NCBI RefSeq assembly: GCF_000020685.1
Contig: NC_012526.1
Location: forward strand, 970,001-1,034,000
Direction: 5' to 3'
DNA length: 64,000 nt
Origin: Deinococcus deserti VCD115
GTDB lineage: Bacteria > Deinococcota > Deinococci > Deinococcales > Deinococcaceae
The notes under the pieces: model-generated
Seen by the model: only the letters and a program-made list of their open reading frames with translations
Database searches by the model: none
Told to the model about the DNA's origin: nothing
Shown here: positions 21,000 through 29,994 of the stretch, piece after piece
How the letters are laid out: every line of letters begins with the position of its first letter
How positions within the stretch are numbered: position 1 is the first letter of the stretch
Position numbers and translations under genes: made by a program

Positions 21000-21671
21000 G
21001 TGACCGACCCCGCCGTGCCCCACCCCGTCAAACTCGCTCCAAGCCTCCTGGCCTGCGACTTCGCCCGTCTTGGAGAGGAACTGCAGGCCATTCAGGGAGC
21101 GGACTGGGCGCATGTAGACGTGATGGACGGCGCCTTCGTGCCGAATATCAGCTTCGGGTTGCCGATTCTGGCCGCAGCCCGGCGGGCCAGTTCGCTGTTC
21201 ATGGACGTCCACCTGATGATCCAGCACCCTGAACGCTATCTGCGCGACTTTGCCGAAGCTGGTGCTGACGGCCTGACGGTCCATGTGGAGTCCACCCCGC
21301 ATCTGCACCGCGCAGTGCAGCAGATCCGCGAACTGGGCAAGAAAGCGGGTGTCACCCTGAATCCCGGCACGCCCCTCGAAGCGCTCAGGCCCGTGCTGGC
21401 CGATGTCGACCTGGTCCTGATCATGAGTGTCAATCCGGGTTTTGGCGGTCAGAAGTTTATCCCGTCCAGCCTCGAGCGCATCCGGACCCTGCGCCGCTGG
21501 CTGGACGATCTGGGCAGCGCGGCCGAGATTCAGGTTGACGGGGGCGTGACTCCGCAGAACGCCCGCGCGGTGGTTCATGCCGGCGCCACCTGCCTGGTGG
21601 CCGGCAGCGCCGTGTACGGCCCGGACGGCGCTCAGGCCGGGCTCGAGCGCCTTCGCGAGGCCCTCAAGTGA
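21000..21671 (+). CDS. rpe: Ribulose-phosphate 3-epimerase
   Basis: A 223-residue epimerase linking ribulose-5-phosphate and xylulose-5-phosphate. It has the family signature: [51 protein letters not shown] and QVDGGV, with the metal and acid/base histidines and aspartates. A GTG at 21000 follows a TAGAGT box by seven bases; an ATG at 20964 would add twelve residues and also has a leaderless-type box. I choose the shorter because the conserved N-terminus then starts near residue 10. The stop overlaps comB's start (GTGA). Confidence 0.93.
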
Positions 21672-22408
21672 GACTTCGGGTTGACCTGCTGCCCCACGGA
21701 AACTACCCCGACGTGGTGGTCGTCATTGATGTGCTGAGGGCCACCACCACTGCTGTGGCCTACCTGGAGCGCGGCGCGGACGCCCTGCTGCTGACCCGCA
21801 CGCCTGAAGTGGCCCTGGCTCTGCGCCCGGAGGTCGGTGAGGCAGGGGAGAACCGGCCGCTGGTGCTGGGCGGCGAGCGCGGCGGCCTGCCGATCCCAGG
21901 TTTCGATTTCGGCAACAGCCCGGTCGAAGCGGCGGCGCAGAACTTTACGGGCAAAACCGTGGTCATGAACACGACCAACGGCACTGACGCCGCGCATGTT
22001 GCGGCGCAGACCGGCAAGCACATCCTGCTGGCCAGCCTGACCAACGCTCACGCTGCCGCCCGCCGCGCCCGCGCCCTGGCCACGGAGGAAATTGCCATTG
22101 TGTGTGCGGGCACCGACGCCCGCGTCAGCCTGGAAGACGTGTATGCCGCCGGCGTGCTGGCCGAGTATCTGCTTGCGCTGGGTGGATTCAGCATCGACGA
22201 CGGCGCACGCATTGCGCTGACGATGCGCCGGAACGTCGGGAACCCAATTGAAGCCCTGTCGAGCAGTGTCCACGGCGAGCGCCTGGGGCAACTGGGTCTG
22301 GGCGAAGACGTGCGGTACGCCGCTCAGGTCAGCACCAGTACGCTGGTGCCTGTCCTGGTTTCCGGCGAGGACGTGCCGGAAGGCACACTCAAATTTACGG
22401 CTGGCTGA
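21668..22408 (+). CDS. comB: 2-phosphosulfolactate phosphatase family protein
   Basis: A 246-residue ComB-family phosphatase. The conserved [13 protein letters not shown] near residue 17, the NSPVEAA segment, TTNGT and [17 protein letters not shown] identify it. In methanogens ComB makes sulfolactate for coenzyme M; in bacteria outside archaea the substrate is not fixed and may be another phosphorylated hydroxyacid. It begins at GTG 21668 overlapping the rpe stop, so the two are translationally coupled, an arrangement that offers no obvious coenzyme M context. Confidence 0.85.
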
Positions 22409-22468
22409 GCACCGGCTGCCCAGGGGCAGTATTGGGGGCACTCTAGGGGGCGGCTCATAGGTCACCTC

Positions 22469-22474
22469 TAGACT
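22469..22474 (+). promoter_or_regulatory. -10 box of a leaderless promoter
   Basis: TAGACT six bases before the ATG at 22481, with no Shine-Dalgarno. No good -35 hexamer is visible. Confidence 0.45.
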
Positions 22475-22480
22475 GCCTGA

Positions 22481-22972
22481 ATGCCCCGTCACGCTCTGCT
22501 TGCTGCGCTGCTCACCAGCTGGAGCGCCGCCGCTGCCTACACCGATGCCACGAACGGATTCAGCGTCACGCCACCGGCCACGTGGAAAAAGACTGCTCAT
22601 CCCGGAACGGTCCTGGTATACGTTGCGCCGCAGCCTGTGCAGCAATTCACCCCAAATGTGTACGTAGTGGTACAGAACCTTCCCACGGGCATGACGCAGG
22701 CGCAGTATCACCAGCTCAGCATGGCCCAGATTCCCAAAGTGTTCCCTGAGGGCAAGATTGTCAGCCACCGTCCAGTGACACTGAGCGGCCAGAAAGCAAA
22801 TGAACTGGTGTATACCGGACGGCAGGGGGAGTACCTGCTGCATTTCATGGCGACCTACGTGGTCAAGGGAAACAAGGCTTACCTGATCACCTTCACGACG
22901 GTCAAGGGACAGGAGGTTGCACTGAAAACCCCCCGGGCAACGTTCCTGCAGACCTTTAAATTCACGCGGTAG
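22481..22972 (+). CDS. Secreted protein, DcrB/PsbP-like fold
   Basis: A 163-residue protein with a signal peptide (MPRHALLAALLTSWSAAAA). The mature part reads YTDATNGFSVTPPATWKKT, followed by alternating strands, and ends in a Tyr/Phe-rich segment (YLITFTTVKGQ). The pattern of an opening NGFSV-P-W motif followed by an alpha/beta core is shared with PsbP/DcrB-type and LpqN-type exported proteins of unknown function. TAGACT at 22469-22474 is six bases before the ATG, so it is probably leaderless and monocistronic. Confidence 0.65.
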   Translation: MPRHALLAALLTSWSAAAAYTDATNGFSVTPPATWKKTAHPGTVLVYVAPQPVQQFTPNVYVVVQNLPTGMTQAQYHQLSMAQIPKVFPEGKIVSHRPVTLSGQKANELVYTGRQGEYLLHFMATYVVKGNKAYLITFTTVKGQEVALKTPRATFLQTFKFTR

Positions 22973-23347
22973 AACTCGGCGGCCTGTATAAGCGTGGCCG
23001 GGTCAACAAGCATTCCGGGTTCCATTTGACGAAGGCGCCGTGTGGCCCATGAACATAGGGCTCTCTGCGGAAGAGCCTGAAGCTGTCTGCTGGAGCAGGC
23101 CGCCGGAGACCACCTGGCTTGCAAGTGTAAGAGTGTCCAGGAAGTGTTGTTTTGCGTTCCTGGACGCCAGAAGCGTCAATCGCCCCAGCAGTCCCAAAAG
23201 CCCTTTCCAACCTGTGCTGGCCATTGCCAGGCTCCTTGGCTGGAAAGCATTGTGGTGCGCGAATTTACCGGGGATGAAGGAACAGACGGTTGCAATCGTT
23301 CCCCGCGTGGCTGCGTCACACGGGCCTTGTCCGGTACCCTGTAGCGC
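22973..23347 (+). other. Intergenic region before nspC
   Basis: No gene is apparent. It holds an inverted repeat at 23133-23167 (stem about 11 bp, GTCCAGGAA / TTCCTGGAC core, 13-base loop) and, at its right end, TACCCT (23335-23340), the -10-like box seven bases before the nspC GTG. Confidence 0.5.
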
Positions 23348-24571
23348 GTGACTGATTTTGACCTTCCCCCTGTAACCCCTGTAGAAGCGGTGAACTGGGC
23401 GGACATCCCCAGTCCGGCTTTCGTGCTGGATGAATCGAGGCTGCGCAGGAATCTCTCGCTGATCTCGCAGGTGCAGCGTGAAAGCGGCGCCCAGATCATC
23501 GTGGCGTTCAAGGGCTTTGCGATGTGGAGTGCCTTTCCGCTGCTGCGTGAATACGGCATCACAGGCGCTACCGCCAGCAGCCTCAACGAGGCGATCCTGG
23601 CCCGTCAGGAGATGCAGGGCGAAGTCCATGTGTACGCCCCGGCGTACAGCGACGAGGATTTCCCCCGGATTCTGGAACTGGCGGACCACCTGGTGTTCAA
23701 CTCCTTCGGGCAGTGGGAACGGTTCCGCCCTCAGGTGCAGGCGGCCCGGGAGCAGGGCCGCGTCCTGCATGTCGGTATCCGTGTCAATCACGAATACGGC
23801 GAAGTAGAAACGGACCTGTACAATCCCGCCGGCCCGTTTTCCCGCCTGGGGGTAACGCGCCGCGAGTTCCGCGAGGACCTGCTTGACGGCGTGGACGGCC
23901 TGCATTTTCACAGCCTGTGCGAGAACGACTCGACCACCCTGGAACGGACGCTGGTTGCCTTCGAGGAAAAGTTCGGGGAGTTCCTGGGGCGCATGAAGTG
24001 GGTCAACTTCGGCGGGGGCCACCTGATGACGCGGGCCGGGTACGACATCCCACGCCTGATTCGCGTGATCCGTGACTTCAAGGCCCGGCACGACGTTCAC
24101 GTGATCCTGGAGCCCGGCAGTGCGTTTGGATGGCAGACTGGCTGGCTGGTCAGCAGCGTCCTTGACGTTGTACACAATGTCAAGGACGCTGCGGTACTGG
24201 ACGTTTCCGTGTCAGCGCACATGCCCGACGTGCTGGAAATGCCCTACCGCCCACGCATCCTGGGTGCCGGCGATCCGCCGGAGCAGGGGCAGCATCGCTC
24301 GGACGACGGCACCGCTGTAGCAGCCGGGCACCCCTACATCATCGGGGGCACGACCTGTCTGGCCGGGGACGTTATCGGTGAGTACATCTTCCCGCAGCCC
24401 CTGCAGGTCGGGGACCGCGTGGTCTTTGACGACATGATTCACTACACCATGGTCAAGACGACGTTCTTCAACGGCGTCAAACATCCGGACATCGGCATCC
24501 TCCGCCCCGACGGCCGCTACGACCGCATCAAAACCTTCGGCTACGAGGAGTTCAAGGCCAAACTCAGCTGA
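23348..24571 (+). CDS. nspC: Carboxynorspermidine decarboxylase
   Basis: A 407-residue PLP enzyme of the alanine-racemase-fold decarboxylase group, acting in the carboxyspermidine/carboxynorspermidine route to polyamines. Landmarks: the PLP-lysine motif IVAFKGFAMWSAF, SSLNEAILA, GIRVNHEYGEVETDLYNP, HFHSLCENDS, NFGGGH and EPGSAFGWQTG, then the Cys motif GGTTCLAGDVIGEY. The length suits the family. GTG at 23348 lies seven bases after TACCCT; it is probably leaderless. A dehydrogenase partner is not in the window. A clear terminator follows. Confidence 0.92.
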   Translation: MTDFDLPPVTPVEAVNWADIPSPAFVLDESRLRRNLSLISQVQRESGAQIIVAFKGFAMWSAFPLLREYGITGATASSLNEAILARQEMQGEVHVYAPAYSDEDFPRILELADHLVFNSFGQWERFRPQVQAAREQGRVLHVGIRVNHEYGEVETDLYNPAGPFSRLGVTRREFREDLLDGVDGLHFHSLCENDSTTLERTLVAFEEKFGEFLGRMKWVNFGGGHLMTRAGYDIPRLIRVIRDFKARHDVHVILEPGSAFGWQTGWLVSSVLDVVHNVKDAAVLDVSVSAHMPDVLEMPYRPRILGAGDPPEQGQHRSDDGTAVAAGHPYIIGGTTCLAGDVIGEYIFPQPLQVGDRVVFDDMIHYTMVKTTFFNGVKHPDIGILRPDGRYDRIKTFGYEEFKAKLS

Positions 24572-24578
24572 AATGCGT

Positions 24579-24620
24579 CAAGAGAAAGGCTCCGGCCGGG
24601 TGGCTGGAGCCTTTCTCTTG
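24579..24620. terminator. Bidirectional intrinsic terminator
   Basis: A perfect 15-bp stem (24579-24593 with 24606-24620) with a 12-base loop, eight bases after nspC. AAAG/CTTT ends give A/T-rich flanks on both sides. Confidence 0.8.
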
Positions 24621-24784
24621 CTGGAAAACTCGGTGAGAGAACGGAAACCTGCGTTATCACGCGCCGATTGGAACCCGGGCGTCTCATTCACACCAGACGC
24701 GCATCGGGAAGATACATGCCAGGGGTGGGACGCGGTGCTGCGCGCATCAGTCACTCCCAGCGTGGAAGGTCAGATCATTAAATC

Positions 24785-26041
24785 TTACTTGCGGTAGATC
24801 TTGGGCACGCCACCGATAGTGCGGATGGTGCCGCCCTCGAAGTCTGCTGCCCAGCCGCCGTTCAGCAGGAACTGGTCGCGGGTCGGGAAGCCCAGGAAAC
24901 TGCCGGACCCACCCAGGCCCTGGTAAGTTTTGAGTACTGCGCCCTGGAGCCAGAAGGTGCCGTACTTCTCGGTGCCGTACAACGCGCCATTCTGGAAGAA
25001 GCCGTACAGTCCACTGGTGCCGTAAGGGTTACGTGGGATGACCTTTTCGTCGCCGGCAGCCCAGCCCAGACGGCTCGGTGGACGCGTGGCGCCGTTCTCA
25101 GCGCGCGCCATAGCCAGATAACGTTCGAGCAGGCGGCCGTGTACAGCGTAGGAGCGGCTGCTGCCATTGGCGTGCAGAAGCACAGCGTCACCGTAGGCGC
25201 CGATCCCTTTGAACTTCTGCCACCAGCCGTCACCCCAGGGAACAGCGTAGGTGGTGGCAGCACCCAGGGACTCGTCACCCTTCAGGCGGTCATAGGCTTC
25301 CGCCATGGCCCGGTCGATGGTACCGTCCCGGCGTTCACCTGCCTGGATCTGCGTGGTCGGTGTCTGTTCCTTTTCAGTTTCCCGGGGCTGGGTCTGAGGC
25401 TGGGTTACAGGCTGTGTGGAGTTCTCGGGAGTCTGCGAGACCGTACCTGTAGCACTTCCTTTCTCTTCGGTGCCTACACGGAACGTCGCTACGTCGGTGG
25501 TCCAGCCGTCGGCTGGCAAGGGGTTGACCACAATGCTCAGCGCCCTGGCCAGGTTCTCCTGCCCTTTCAGACGCACTTCGGCAAAGCCCTGGTTTTCAGC
25601 AAAGGTGGCGATGTCATCCAGGTCAAGTTCACGGGTGCTGGCCAGAGCCAGGAGTTTGTCCTGTCCGTTCGGGCCACCGACAGTGAAGGTGTACTTGGCG
25701 CCCTTCGTAGGAAAGATCCGGGTCACACCCGCCTTCACGAAGTTGCTTTCCTCATAGTTGTTGGGGAAAAACAGGTCCACTACGCCGTTCGCGTTGATGT
25801 TGAACAGGTACACATAGGCGTCCTGATTGGTTTTCAGGCCGATAGTGAGGTCCTCGCCTTTACGGTACAGGGGATTCCCTTTTCCGCTCGCGTCCCGGTT
25901 AACCCACACCTGAACGTCCAGCTTGGTCTCGACCGGATTAACGATGATGCTTTGGGCAGTAATCTTGGCTGGCCCTGCGCTTGCGGCACTCAGGCCAAGC
26001 AGGCTGGTCAGGGTCAGGATGCCTCGAACGTTCCTATGCAT
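24785..26041 (-). CDS. Secreted DUF4384 protein with LGFP-type repeat tail
   Basis: A 418-residue exported protein: a signal peptide (about residues 1-23, ending SAASAG), then a DUF4384 domain (VQVWVNRDASG..NPLYRKGEDLTIGLKTNQDAYVYLFN and VDLFFPNNYEES). A Thr/Gln/Pro-rich linker follows (about 205-245). The C-terminus has repeated G-F-x-x-G..Y segments matching LGFP repeats (SRLGWAAGDE, FQNGALYG, GSFLGFPTRD). LGFP repeats are cell-wall or surface modules. Domain order suggests a cell-surface attachment protein. The upstream region is long and gene-poor. Confidence 0.8.
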   Translation of the reverse strand: MHRNVRGILTLTSLLGLSAASAGPAKITAQSIIVNPVETKLDVQVWVNRDASGKGNPLYRKGEDLTIGLKTNQDAYVYLFNINANGVVDLFFPNNYEESNFVKAGVTRIFPTKGAKYTFTVGGPNGQDKLLALASTRELDLDDIATFAENQGFAEVRLKGQENLARALSIVVNPLPADGWTTDVATFRVGTEEKGSATGTVSQTPENSTQPVTQPQTQPRETEKEQTPTTQIQAGERRDGTIDRAMAEAYDRLKGDESLGAATTYAVPWGDGWWQKFKGIGAYGDAVLLHANGSSRSYAVHGRLLERYLAMARAENGATRPPSRLGWAAGDEKVIPRNPYGTSGLYGFFQNGALYGTEKYGTFWLQGAVLKTYQGLGGSGSFLGFPTRDQFLLNGGWAADFEGGTIRTIGGVPKIYRK

Positions 26042-26121
26042 GGGTGAACCTCCTTGGTACGCCTGACCCTACGGCCTGAATCTGACCAGTCACTGAAAAT
26101 CACGTTGACAACAACGAAAAT

Positions 26122-26161
26122 AAAGTCTGCCTCAACGGTCTATCAAGAAGAGGCAGGCTTT
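26122..26161 (-). terminator. Minus-strand intrinsic terminator candidate
   Basis: A stem of AAAGCCTGCCTC with GAGGCAGACTTT (one G/T wobble) and a 16-base loop. On the minus strand the stem runs into TTTATTTTCG. It lies downstream of the minus-strand candidate gene 26329-26595. Confidence 0.55.
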
Positions 26162-26328
26162 GTGGGCGGCGGGTAAGGCTGCTCTGATGAAGTTTGGCGA
26201 GGTCAGTGCCGCTGACGAGTTTTTTTCTATGGAGGGGAAGGATATATCTGACCCTGAAAAAGAACAGCAGAGGGTGACGTTTAGATGATCCTATCTCGGG
26301 TTTGTGGTCCATGCTGCTTGGTCGTATG

Positions 26329-26595
26329 TCAACCAAAAGGTGCCTCGCATCCAACAGTGTCATTCATGACCACTGCCTGAGGCATGCCCAGCAGTTCAGA
26401 ACTGGTCTGGAGAAGTTGGTGGTGCGCCTGCACAGTGAACCCCACGCCAATGCCATAGCCCCCTGACAATGCCAGGATCGCAATTCCGTGCAGTGTGCTT
26501 CTCACGGTGTAGGTGCCGTTGTCACAGGTCAGTTCGTACTGTAAACCTCGGACGACAATCATTCGGCCAATGCAGAACAACGGACTTGCCGCCAC
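26329..26595 (-). CDS. Possible small membrane-associated protein
   Basis: An 88-codon frame starting at GTG, with GAAGG four to seven bases upstream. The product has a hydrophobic middle (LHGIAILALSGGYGIGVGFTV) and two cysteines (LTCDNG and TVGCEAPF). A minus-strand terminator lies about 170 bases past the stop, which is weak support for expression. The first part is poorly conserved-looking and a gene remnant is equally possible. Confidence 0.3.
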   Translation of the reverse strand: MAASPLFCIGRMIVVRGLQYELTCDNGTYTVRSTLHGIAILALSGGYGIGVGFTVQAHHQLLQTSSELLGMPQAVVMNDTVGCEAPFG

Positions 26596-27030
26596 ATGTC
26601 CTTCTGTGAAGCGGCCTTCACTCCAAAAGCGGCATTTGGATTTTCACCCATTTGCCCGAGACTTTCCTTGGTACCTGGGGCTTTTCCCCGCACGGCGCCT
26701 GCGGCGAGGATGATAAAAGCCAGAATGTCGCCGGGCATGCGTCACTATCTGTCCCGTTCAGGTTGCCGGCCATATCCAGCGCAACAAAAAAGGTCATAAG
26801 ACTCACGGCTGCCACAGGATTCGCCGGGTGATTCAGGCAGGCGTGCTCCTCCTGTCAAACCCATCAAAGTGCCAGCAGCACGACACAAATATTCATGAAC
26901 GTACCCAAGAACTGTTCCCTGAGACTTGTCAGGAGCAACGGTGCAGCAGCTCCGCCCCGAACGCTGGATCTCAGCTTTGCGTATGTATGAGCGCAGGCGT
27001 CGCTGGATGTCCTAGAGCTCCCCTTGAGAG

Positions 27031-27058
27031 TTGACACCGGGCTGACCAGGTGTATGGT
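27031..27058 (+). promoter_or_regulatory. Sigma-70-type promoter of the small HTH gene
   Basis: TTGACA (27031-27036), a 16-base spacer and TATGGT (27053-27058). It is among the best -35/-10 pairs I see in the window. Transcription should begin near 27065, giving a leader of about 145 bases before the ATG at 27212. Confidence 0.65.
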
Positions 27059-27161
27059 ACGCTCGCCCCAAGTTGAAACGTGTTGCCTGCCCTATTTGTT
27101 GCCAGCGCCCCGATGCGGGCGGGCCAGGCGGCGCGCGGAACATCCTTGATTCAGAAATCTC

Positions 27162-27197
27162 GTGTGGGGCTGCCGTGTGGTGGCCCCACGCTCTTTT
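27162..27197 (+). terminator. Terminator-like hairpin in the leader of the HTH gene
   Basis: A 9-bp stem (GTGTGGGGC / GCCCCACGC, one wobble) ending at 27191 and followed immediately by TCTTTT. It sits between the promoter and the GGAGG ribosome site of the HTH gene, so it could attenuate that gene or end a short RNA. A GCCCCA at 27065-27070 could pair with the TGGGGC of the left arm. Confidence 0.55.
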
Positions 27198-27211
27198 GGA
27201 GGCCTGAGACT

Positions 27212-27415
27212 ATGACCCTATCCGATCAGTTCCAGAATCTGCCCAAACTCCTGAAAGTCAGCGAGGTTGCCGATTTTACCGGCACTCACGAACGTACGGT
27301 CCGGCGCTGGATCCGGGATGGACGGCTGGGCGCTGTCGAGCATCCAAGCGGTCTGCGGGTACCGCGCCGCGCGCTCTGGCGTTTTCTGGGGCTGGATATG
27401 GCCCTGAGCGCCTGA
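27212..27415 (+). CDS. Small helix-turn-helix (excisionase/MerR-like) DNA-binding protein
   Basis: A 67-residue protein made almost wholly of an HTH_17-like domain: LLKVSEVADFTGTHERTVRRW followed by IRDGRLGAVEHPSGLRVPR, the wing typical of excisionase/AlpA-like regulators, which bend DNA or recruit partners. The ATG at 27212 has GGAGG about ten bases upstream. A longer frame to 27080 lacks a start signal. The promoter and hairpin leader before it suggest regulated expression. No integrase or phage gene is next to it, so an excisionase role is unsupported. Confidence 0.75.
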   Translation: MTLSDQFQNLPKLLKVSEVADFTGTHERTVRRWIRDGRLGAVEHPSGLRVPRRALWRFLGLDMALSA

Positions 27416-27452
27416 GCTGCCCCGGCTTCGACCGATTGCCTGACAGAAGACC

Positions 27453-27458
27453 TACACT
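27453..27458 (+). promoter_or_regulatory. -10 box of a leaderless promoter
   Basis: TACACT six bases before the GTG at 27465, with no ribosome-binding site between. Confidence 0.45.
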
Positions 27459-27464
27459 GCCGGC

Positions 27465-28211
27465 GTGAATTCCGGCGAACCACCGTCACAGACGATTCAG
27501 GACCTTCAGCTTGCCATGACAGCAGGGGATTTCCCCAGAGCCCTGGCAACGCTGGAGGTCCTGAGTCCAGAACATCGGCAGCAGGCCGCGCCCCTGGCCT
27601 TACAGCTTGGCCGGCCACGTCTGGCCGCTGCCTGGACCGACATTCCGGTGGTCAGGGCAGCCGCCCTGCTGCGTCTGGGAGAAGCAGCCGCGGCCCTGGA
27701 AGCGCTCCGGGAGCAGGAGCATGCAGCCAGGCCCGCTGCCCTGAGGGCCCGCGCTGCATGGCAGCAGCAAAGCAGCGGTGCAATCACAGAAGCAGAAGAG
27801 GCCCGTCGGCTGGCTCAGGCAGAGGGCGACGCCGCAGCCCTGGTGGCTGTGGCTACATTGCGCGGCGAGCAGCGCCTGAGTGATCCTTTCGCAGCTTTGC
27901 GAGCCCTGGCTGAAGGCCTGAAGGTCGCAGAAATGACCGGTGACCCGGCAGATGCGCATCTGCTTGCCGTGCTGGGACACGCTCAGTTACGGCTTGGCAG
28001 CAGCAAAGGCCGGCGCACGGCCGAGAAGGGCTTAGAGCGCAGTCTTCCCGGAAGCCCTGCACGGGTCCTGGCCTTACTCGCGCTGGAGCAGCCAGAAGAA
28101 GCCCTGACACAGGCAAAGGCGGGGGAGCTGGCTCCGGTCTGGTGGCGGGGATTTATGCCATCAGGGTCTGCCAGCGCGTCAGGAACGGCACATACGGCGG
28201 TGGACGGATAA
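27465..28211 (+). CDS. Alpha-helical TPR-like protein of unknown function
   Basis: A 248-residue soluble protein rich in Ala, Leu, Arg and Glu with repeated helix pairs (FPRALATLEVLSPEHRQQA, AAALEALREQEHAAR, ALRALAEGLKVAEMTGD, ALLALEQPEEALTQAKAG). This periodic pattern suggests degenerate TPR repeats, a protein-interaction scaffold. No catalytic motif is evident. The start is GTG at 27465, six bases after TACACT, so translation is likely leaderless. The reading frame ends near a gene-poor stretch. Confidence 0.65.
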   Translation: MNSGEPPSQTIQDLQLAMTAGDFPRALATLEVLSPEHRQQAAPLALQLGRPRLAAAWTDIPVVRAAALLRLGEAAAALEALREQEHAARPAALRARAAWQQQSSGAITEAEEARRLAQAEGDAAALVAVATLRGEQRLSDPFAALRALAEGLKVAEMTGDPADAHLLAVLGHAQLRLGSSKGRRTAEKGLERSLPGSPARVLALLALEQPEEALTQAKAGELAPVWWRGFMPSGSASASGTAHTAVDG

Positions 28212-28734
28212 GCCGTGGCGGATACGCGTCAGAGCTCGCCGGCCACCTTGTCAGGAGCTGGAAGAGCCAGGATGGCCTGCTCAATGCTGTGAAGCCTCTT
28301 GGTGGTGCATTCCACACTGGCTGCATATAAAGTCGGCACGGCAAACGGGACTTCCAGCGGCAGGCGGTTGTGCACCGACGCTGAACAGGTGCCCAATGCT
28401 GACGCGGTGTTTCTGCAAAGAGCAACCCGTGAAATAAGGCACCGGGAGCCTGGCAAAACAGCGCAGCTCAGGCTCCCTGCAATCGGGCCACAGGTCCGCC
28501 ATCATGGGCTGGATTAGGAAAATCGGCGACCAGCGCGGCAGCTCAGCTATGGCCACATGTTCGCGTTCGACCTACATCCAGTCCGGCGAGCGGTAAACAC
28601 GCCCGTGACAGGTACCATTTCCGCTCTGCACGCGCTAAGCGCCGTTGACGCTGCCTCTACCGGGAGCCAAATCTGCTTGACCGGACCAGTTGCCCTCCAT
28701 GTGGCCAGGTCTGCCACGGTGGGTTCTGCGCTGT
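28212..28734. other. Gene-poor stretch before the P450 gene
   Basis: I see no convincing gene. A minus-strand frame at 28229-28456 has plausible composition near its end (RLHSIEQAILALPAPDKVAGEL) but no ribosome site. It may be a decayed gene or chance. Confidence 0.4.
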
Positions 28735-29994
28735 TTACCCGCTCCGTACGTCCAGCCGCGCCAGCCCCCGGATAACAAAGCCACCGGTGTAGTGCGCTGA
28801 TCCGTCCGGGTCGTTGAGCCGCAGATCCGGCATGGCGCGGCACAGGGCCCGCAGGCTCAGGGCCAGCTCTAGCCGGGCCAGGGGGGCACCCAGGCAATAG
28901 TGAATGCCCAGGCCAAAGGTCAGATGGGGATTGGGGTCACGGCTCAGGACCAGCTCGTTGGGACGTTCAAACCGGCGGGGGTCACGGTTGCCACTGGCAT
29001 ACAGCAGAGCCACACGGTCACCGGGCCGGAGATCCGTGCCGAAAAGCTGCATCTTCTCCAGCGCGATTCGCTCGAACATGGGCAGCGGCGTGTCATAGCG
29101 CAGCAGCTCTTCAATGGCAAGGCGGAACAGCGGCAGGCTGTCTTCGCGTGGTGCGGCCTCTACCAGGGCTTGCCAGTGCTCCGGCTGGCGCAGCAGGGCC
29201 AGCACGCCCGCTGACAGGCCATTGACACTGGCCTCATGACCAGCGTTCAGCAGCAGAATGCAGGTGTCGATCAGCTCCTGCTCAGTCAGGCGGTCGCCGC
29301 CTTCCTCGGCCTGAACGAGGGCGGTAATCAGGTCGTCCTGTGGACGTGTGCGGCGCAGAGCCACCAGTTCGCGCAGCAGGGCACTGAAGTCCAGCACCGC
29401 CTGCTCGGCTTCGGCCTGGGCCTGGGGCGACACTCCAGGTTCGTAGAGTTTCACGATCGCGGCCGACCAGGGCCGCAGGTGCCCCCGCGCTTCCTCAGGC
29501 ACGCCGAGCAGTTCAGCAATCACGATCACCGGAAGAGGCTCCGCGTAGCGCTCGACCAGATCGAAGGAACTCCCGGGCCGCAGACCCTCAAGCTGCGCAG
29601 CCAGAATGTCCTCGATGCGGCCCTGCAGGCGCTCAACCCGCTTTGGTGTGAAGGCCAGCTGCACCAGAGAGCGCAGGCGGGTGTGCTTGGGCGGCTCGCT
29701 GTCGAGCAGATGGTTGCTGTTGAAAGCGTCGAAGTTGGCCTGCCGCGGGTCGGCTGGAGGCCACCCCAGTTCATCACGGGAATAACGGTGCAGGGCGCTG
29801 CGTCCGAATCTGCGGTCGCGCAGCAGGGCACTGATGTCGGCATGGCGGGTCAGCACCACCCGGTTCATGCCCCGGTCATAAAAGACAGGGGACGACTCCC
29901 GCAGTTCAGTCAGCAGGGGATAGGGATCAGCCACGAAAGCCGGGTCTGCCAAGGGTAAGACGACCTGAGGCACCGCGGAGGCCTGATCCGTCAT
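28735..29994 (-). CDS. Cytochrome P450
   Basis: A 419-residue class I bacterial P450. The heme-thiolate loop is [17 protein letters not shown] with the axial cysteine; the ExxR pair is EELLR; and the I-helix reads [10 protein letters not shown], where the usual acid/Thr pair (ETT) is EAS, so oxygen activation may be tuned. It is close to CYP107-type hydroxylases. The start codon overlaps the divIVA stop (ATGA), so translation depends on that upstream gene. No ferredoxin is adjacent. The substrate is not inferable. Confidence 0.92.
   Translation of the reverse strand: MTDQASAVPQVVLPLADPAFVADPYPLLTELRESSPVFYDRGMNRVVLTRHADISALLRDRRFGRSALHRYSRDELGWPPADPRQANFDAFNSNHLLDSEPPKHTRLRSLVQLAFTPKRVERLQGRIEDILAAQLEGLRPGSSFDLVERYAEPLPVIVIAELLGVPEEARGHLRPWSAAIVKLYEPGVSPQAQAEAEQAVLDFSALLRELVALRRTRPQDDLITALVQAEEGGDRLTEQELIDTCILLLNAGHEASVNGLSAGVLALLRQPEHWQALVEAAPREDSLPLFRLAIEELLRYDTPLPMFERIALEKMQLFGTDLRPGDRVALLYASGNRDPRRFERPNELVLSRDPNPHLTFGLGIHYCLGAPLARLELALSLRALCRAMPDLRLNDPDGSAHYTGGFVIRGLARLDVRSG

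Larger units (their letters stand above)
26042..27211. other. Gene-poor stretch of about 1.2 kb
   Basis: No confident gene. A minus-strand candidate at 26329-26595 is listed separately. At 26122-26161 an 11- to 12-bp stem occurs; read on the minus strand it is followed by TTTATTTTCG, so a minus transcript may end there. The right end holds a TTGACA/TATGGT promoter and a hairpin feeding the small HTH gene. Many other frames are open only by chance. Confidence 0.5.
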
